Shown here in pieces: positions 57,446 through 64,000 of a stretch of DNA of 64,000 nt (within the stretch, counting starts at the first letter, position 1; each line of letters opens with the position of its first letter). A model generated the notes under the pieces. It was not told the origin of the DNA and did no database searches. It saw nothing but the letters and a program-made list of their open reading frames with translations. Made by a program: the position numbers and the translations under genes. Location of the stretch: the NCBI RefSeq assembly GCF_003945595.2, contig NW_024104437.1, positions 1,113,838 to 1,177,837 of the forward strand, given 5' to 3'. This stretch comes from Pipra filicauda. Lineage: Eukaryota; Chordata; Aves; Passeriformes; Pipridae.

Positions 57446-60400
57446 CTACAGTAAAAATCAAAGAAGAGCTAAATATATTAGTAATATAATACCCATTACT
57501 GTAATATAGTAAATGGCAAAAAAGTATGGAAGCCTGTCCTGTGTTAGACTAAAACACATGGTGAATTATCATCAGGGCCAATAGAAAGGTGTCCCAATTT
57601 AAAGGAAGGTTGCTGACTGGTAATTCAGGGTCCTTAAAACCAGGTTGTACATATGGAGTCTTTCTCTACAGTCCACACATGTAAATTTTTGAATCTGATT
57701 TTTCTTAATCTGAGCACCTCCTGCAGGGATGCATGTATGCCTCACTCACCCTTGCCTTTTACTAGTGGCACCCTACACCCACAGTTTCTCCCAACCTCAG
57801 AAAACAAAATTTTAACATGGAAATAAAGCAAAAGGAAAGAGGAGGTGGGTCATAAATAGTCACAAAGACATCACAAGAAAGTCACAAGAAAGTGCAATTG
57901 CTAGTGAGAAACTTTCTTCTTCCTAAGAATGATTGCTCCTCAAATCCAAACAGGATCCTGTGAAAAAAAAAAATCCTGAAAAGTGGCAGGGGTTATAGGC
58001 TTTGCCAAAGGGCTATGGGAGAAAACTAAGTTGAATAACCACAGAGAACTTAACCTGTATCCAAAACTAAATTGCAATTTAATTTCAGGCAACAATAGAG
58101 ACAAATGCTGAAGAGATGAAGAATGAGGAAAGGAAGAAATAGGAAAGCCCTTAGATCTTCTGGGTGTATTTTTAGTAAGGCTGCCCTAAGGAAGATGAAG
58201 GAGTGACTACGAAAGGGGAGCTCAACCAACAAGATTGTTGGATGTACATAGGGAGCTTCTTGGTGGCAGGTAGGTAAATACTGCTAAATACAAAAAATTA
58301 TCCCCATGGAAGGTGTGTCTGTACCTCCCCAGTGCATGCAGGAACAATTCTGCACCTATAGGAGGTAAATGGGCTACAGCAGCCTGCATGCCACCACAAC
58401 CAAACTGAACTTAACTGAGTCATTGTGCTACTGATTGGCAACAAAGAAGGCAGTTTGTTTCAGAGTAATTAGTACGTACAATGACATTTCTGAGTCTCAG
58501 GGTGTAAAGGAGTAAAGATTGCAGCTGAGGAATTGGTGGCACAACCAAATCCTCTGTCCCAGGTATAGCAAAGAATCATCTTGTGTGCTTAAATGTGTTT
58601 CTAACTCCAGTGGGAGGATGTGCTGCTCAGGTTTCCCTGAGACTCAGGGCAGCCAGTTAGAATAAATAACTCTTTAAATCAGGGGAGCATTAAGAGAAGG
58701 GGACAAGCTTCACTGGAACACTTGTGTAACTTGGAACTATAAACTGGGGTAAGGGAATCCACCCCACCTACCCAAAGCAGCTATTACAGTTGCTTCTGAA
58801 TGTGACTGATACAGAAGAGAGGCAGCTGATTGCTATTTGTTTGGGGTTTTTTTCTGAAACCTTTCAGTAGCAGTGTAAGACTTTGCATGGTGGTGGTGGT
58901 TCAGGTTTCAGAAAGTGTGTGGTCCTGGTAAGAGAGATCAATCTCCAAGGAGCCAACCTTGTGGAGGACCATTCCTAGGATCTTATGTTCAGCTCTTTAT
59001 CAGTGCTGATTTAAGGTTCTTCCTCCCCTCCTCCCCCCCAGTTCCAACACCCACGCCCTCTCATTAAACTCTTACTCTTCAGTCCTCCAACAAAAGGAGT
59101 GAAGCTTATACCTGGAAGTCTCAGGCAACATCTTTTCAGTTACAGTAAGAAAACAGTGAAAAAGGGAACTGAGTTGGTGGTGTTGCAATTCAAATAAAAC
59201 AAAGCAATATGAATAAGAAGCTCTGGCTCAGATAAAGAGCAAAGAGAAAATAAAGACACAGAGTAGATGTTGATTTACAGAATGCATGCATGTCTGCATG
59301 GGCAGAGTACAAGGTGCCTCCACAGGGACTGGTAAGTCCAAAAACTAATTTGAATGCCAGTGTTTGAACACCCATTGAGTGAATGAGGTTGCAAAACAAA
59401 ACCTTTTAAAGAAAAAAGTTGAATTTCAATCAATCTTCCCCCCAAATTGATAAAATTAATTTTAAAAGTTCTATTCCAAAATCATATTCCAAACACATTT
59501 TGGAAGCATTCCTAGTTGAGCTCCTAGTTGGGACTCACATAATCACACTAGGGATAATGAATGTCCACTTTGCACTAATACCTGTAACTGTTTGACTGCC
59601 ACAAAATATTATTAAATAAGTCCTGTGCAAAATGATTAAAGAACTACTGCATTGCTTGTTGTCAGTCCGTGCTGTGCCCTCTTTAATATCACGCTAAACG
59701 ATCAAAAGAGCAATATCAAAAATCAGGAGGGAGAGCAAAGTTGACACTGTTTTCATTTTGTCACATTCCTCACTCATGAGGACAGATTCCTGTGGAACCA
59801 TTCCAGTTTCACAACAAAGACTTTTCCATCCAGCAAAAGTAAAATGATTTGAACACCTCATTTTCTGTGACATAAACAAAGGCAACACTGAACTTGAAGC
59901 AGCAAGTTACCTAAAGAGCTGGCAGACCAACTACTTGTACAGTGAAGGTGGTAAAAAAGGGGGTAAAAAGAAAGAAGAATCGCTTTTGAGCTATTAGTTT
60001 GATCCAGTTGCCCATATACAGAAGTCAGACTGTCAGCCCAGTGTTAACATTCCCAGGCTTCCTTACTGTCAGGGATAAAGACAGGAACCTCCAAAGGGCA
60101 GGTCATCTGTCATCCCAGGTGCCTATTTTAGGATGAGATAAATTACCAGTTTACGATAAAATATTTCTCTCTGTGGACTCTAAACCAGGATGATTAAATC
60201 AGATTAAGAAATCAAATAAGACTCTTCAAAGATTTTAAATTCAGTCTTTGATTTAATAGGTGGACACAGAAGTTTATCTAAGGTAAGCAGAGAAATTACA
60301 GTCTTTGCATTTAACATTTGAATCTTGTAATCTGTGAGGCATGGATATCAATCTCATGAGTGTCTCATGAGACATCAATCACAACAACAAACAAAATAGC

Positions 60401-63400
60401 TGCAACTGGTACTAGGCATTTATAATTCCCATTGTTTTATAGCCCTTCTTTGATGATTGTATTTTTCCGCATCACGTGGTTTTTATTATTGTCAATATTA
60501 TACCTATAACAACACACATAATGAAAAGAAGATAAAACTCTTAAGGTTAAACACTGATGTGTGCAAATGTTTCTAACACCGCTTTTCTTATTTTCACAAA
60601 GCTGAATAGCAATACTGTACATGAAAAGCTGCCAGGGATGCAGATGTAATGAGGCAAAAAAAAGCAGTTGAAAATTGGGCCATTAATAAAAATACATTCC
60701 AGATGTTTCCCTGAGAGATGTTTACAGCTGCAAACTGACACAGAAATAAAAAAATTAAGACAAAGAGATTAAGAAATGTAGTGGTAGTTGTCAACAGAGG
60801 TCCATTTCAGTTACCTCACAAAACAGCTACAACGCTGTTATCATTATTAGTCCCATCATGCAAGAAAGTGAACTCCTTCAACTACTCTATTTTATAGCTG
60901 GGATTGCTGAGAAATCCATAGAAGGTGCTTAGCACCTCACAACTAAAATCTAGTGACCACAAGTAGAAGATATCACAGCTGACAAGCTGCCAGCATGAGA
61001 TTCCTGTAATGCTCTTAGCTGTAATTAGTTTGGAGGTACTGGAGAATGCAGTCACAAGACTGGCTGATAACAACTTCAGATGTGACTCCATTTGTTTTAC
61101 TTATGGCTTGTAACTCTTTACTAGAAAAACTATGGACAAAATCTTAACTTTTCCCTTTTTAATTATTGAGTGACTAATACTGAAATATTTACAAGCATTG
61201 AAATAATTTTCCATATTTGCAATCCATCTACAGGGACAAACTCAGTTTTGCAATCCTGACTTGCATGCAATCACAGAGAGTGTGAGAGTACTTGAGTGAA
61301 GAGACATTTTGCTACCTGCACAAATGACTGTGGGACCTGTAGATTGAACCTAGGTTTTAAAATAAAACTGCTTTCAAGAATCAGGCACCTTTAATCTCAC
61401 AAACTCGTTATAGATAATTTTAGTACAAATCAATTGCTTATTTTTAAATGTATTGTTTAGAAGATGGATTAATTTAGATTAAATATTTATTATTTTTCAA
61501 TAATAAACTACTGTTGATATCATGTTCCAATAAAGAAAAGCAGCTTTTCTTTATTTTGTCTCACAAACCAGGACTCCAAGCCTCACACAAACATTAAAGT
61601 GAAACGTCTCCTCAAGCTAGAACAAACCCTTTATGATCATACCAATCCTTTTCTTGTTCTTCTGCTACTTTGATTTTTCAGTCTATATTCTTATTTACTG
61701 AGCCTTCTTATCAGTTTTATGAAGAAATGTCATGGCTCTGAACGCAATTTTACCAGAACCAAATGGAGATCACTGTTTTTCCTTTTACTTTATTGACCTT
61801 GTCTGGTAGTTATTGAGAGAAAGAATACTCCTGGAGTCAGCTCTGACTTTGGGATAGTGGCCCAAGCTTTAAAAGCTCAGTAAAATGATTCCAAGTCTTG
61901 CTCTCTGCCTGTGCTGTGCACTCTGGCACACACAATAGCAACGAGCCCAGTACAACCACATGGCACAACTGGCCACAAGCTGGAAGGGGATGCACACACC
62001 TACAGTGGGAGTACACCCCATCCATGCAGTCACCCTCAGGGTGACCTCCCTGACAGCTGAAGTGTGTCAGAGGTGCTTCTGAATATCTCATGTACCTATT
62101 CAAGCTATGAAAAAAGTTACAACATTCCTGAAAAGCTGCCGATACTACAATGCTGAAGGCAATTTAAATTTACTCTGGGAATGTTGACTACTCATTGGAA
62201 CAATAAAGAATTAAACCAGAAGATGAAATATCACCTTCAGCTCTTGAAAAAGGTATCTGATCTAGAAAAAAAATTGTTTACAGGTAAGCAAATAGGAAAT
62301 GAAATACGGACGAGGGAATACAGAATACTAAGAGACCTTGAGACAAAAAGTAACTTAGCTAATCTTATGGTATACCCATATGACTCCTCAAGAGTGAAAC
62401 TTCATTGTTGTCAGATTTGATTCCAAGTGCAAAAAAGATGCTAAATACCCTTAGCTATCAGAGAAAGTGAATTGAGGCAGGAAAGAAAGGCGTCAGAGAT
62501 AAGAGATGCTTCAGAGAAAGAAAGGCTTACAGAAAAAGGAAACCAGATCTGCAGTCCCTCTCTCACTTCCAGCTCAGCAGTATTACTGAGTAGATATTTT
62601 CAAAAAAGGATAAAGTAGATCAGAGACACAAATATTCCCTTCAAAAACTTTTCCCCTGCCTGCTATACATAAGAAGGTAAATAAACATGTTTGTTTTCAG
62701 ACTAAACAACCATTAGTCATAATTCCCAAAGAGAAGTTTACTTGTAAGTGCCAAGCACAGCTGGGACTGTATTAACACAGTTGGACAACAAGGAAAACTG
62801 TGTTCCAGAGAGATCAATGGCCAAGAGAGGCTGGACCATGTGTTTTTATCCTGAGGAATGGAGGAAACCAAGCAGCCACCTAACAACAAACTTCTAATAC
62901 CTTTGATGCAGCTTCCCCTCTTTGACATGGCCAATGCACACACACATTTCAGAAAACGTTGCTTTATTCTTTGTTTAAAACCAGAAGGCATATAGATCTT
63001 AATTTTACATCAGTGTTGCTATTAGATCACCTGCTGCTTACAACTCTATTCTGGACATTAATCTTCGCTGTCTTTCGCAGGTACTTAGCCCATCCCTTCT
63101 TCACAAACACTTATTCACACCCAGTAACTGTTTTTCTTCATAGTCCATTTCTCATTTCCGTACTACATTCACTCACACATTCCCTACATATATTCTGCTA
63201 GTCCTGTTCATTCTATGCTACTTAAACATCAAAGGCCCTGTAATATCGTGAATATTTCTGGAATTTCTCTCCCAATAAACAAATCCACACATAACCAAGG
63301 CACATCCTTCTCACTCCACACCCACAACATGCATAAGATCCTATGCTACCATCAGGCATGGAACAGATTCCAAACAAGGAACAATTAAAAAATCTGTAGC

Positions 63401-63996
63401 TCTTCGGTTTAGAAAGCTGACAGATTGAAGGGGGAATGAGGCTGTACAAAAGAGATCTATCAAATCATCCTGCAGCAGTGAAAATGAGGAGAGGATCAGA
63501 TGTTCGTTTGTTGTCTCATCCAATACAAGAACTACAGGGCACTAAATGAAGCTGCAGGAGTCAGGTTAAAAAAAAGCAAGAAGGTGGCAGTTCTTACGTA
63601 GAGTTCTTATGTAGTTAATCTGTGGAAATCATTTCCCGAGGTGTTGCAATGTCAGAAGTTTGCTGGGGAGGACACAGAAGTTCAAAAGAAGAGGGGTCAG
63701 CTGAGGATTCCCAAATACAGAGGACTGTATTTGGCTCACGAAATCCCCACATCACAAATGGCTGGGGCTGCACTTGTGATCTCTGTTAGATAACGCTCCT
63801 CATGGAGCTCTGGTTGGACTGTACAGCTGGGTTTGATCCCGGGCAATACATAAGGCGGAAGTTTCTTATTACAGTGAAAGAACATTTTTCATAGTATGAC
63901 TGACCCAAAAAGTGTATTTTTAATCTGCAAAATAGGATATTGAGTTCATATATAAATATTAATGCAGTAAATGTGCAAGGATAATTGAAATAATAC
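57446..63996 (-). other. CCDC146: CCDC146 intron, at least 6.5 kb
   Basis: I searched both strands for the preceding coiled-coil exon (human MREQLLKYQNEYNAVKERE region) and for the FGL2 gene, which lies inside a CCDC146 intron in mammals, and saw neither. No CR1 end was recognised. It contains a C-run at 59021-59040 and an unassigned + strand frame at 62181-62420. Confidence 0.6.
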
Positions 63997-64000
63997 CTAA

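Noticed and set aside
61630..61690. Possible - strand exon reading KIKVAEEQEKGL before a GT
   Set aside because: Preceded immediately by a stop, no acceptor, and it does not match the expected CCDC146 segment.
62181..62420. 79-codon + strand frame looking somewhat coiled-coil
   Set aside because: On the wrong strand for CCDC146, no match to its missing exons, and Lys/Glu richness is expected from the A-rich sequence.

Overview
The window is vertebrate nuclear DNA: AT-rich, with short exons bounded by GT/AG splice sites, long introns and no operon-like coding. Several chicken-repeat-1 (CR1) LINE pieces and a tRNA-Ile-headed SINE with a CR1 tail indicate a bird. The SINE resembles TguSINE1, which is known from passerines, so a songbird or relative is likely, but the species cannot be fixed from this sequence.

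Two protein-coding genes account for nearly everything that is constrained. From the left edge to 32175, on the + strand, lie the last 22 coding exons (627 codons plus stop) of GSAP, the gamma-secretase activating protein (pigeon homologue, PION). The earlier exons, about a quarter of the protein, lie to the left of the window. From the right edge down to 33807, on the - strand, lie the last 15 coding exons (about 808 codons) of CCDC146, a long coiled-coil protein of centrioles and sperm flagella. Its 5' exons lie beyond 64000. The genes converge tail to tail with 1.6 kb between stop codons, the same arrangement as in mammals. All exons join in frame with compatible phases and show no frameshift or internal stop, so both genes look intact.

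The rest is intron. It holds a CR1 reverse-transcriptase remnant (about 28.1-28.6 kb), two CR1 3' fragments (about 42.0-42.3 kb, antisense to the window; 50.8-51.1 kb, sense), a probable very old CR1/L3-like fragment (about 40.9 kb), the tRNA SINE (22.5 kb), a LINE-type C-terminal fragment with a C2HC finger that keeps a 105-codon reading frame (12.7-13.0 kb), and a local 105-bp duplication (41.4 and 41.8 kb).

The two genes are not known to share a pathway; their adjacency is conserved synteny. I found no CRISPR array, prokaryotic system, RNA gene or intact mobile element, and nothing that I can defend as a new biological system. The most useful follow-ups are the possible overlap of the two 3' ends, the transposon-derived open frame at 12.7 kb, and the duplicated splice-like segment at 41.4/41.8 kb.
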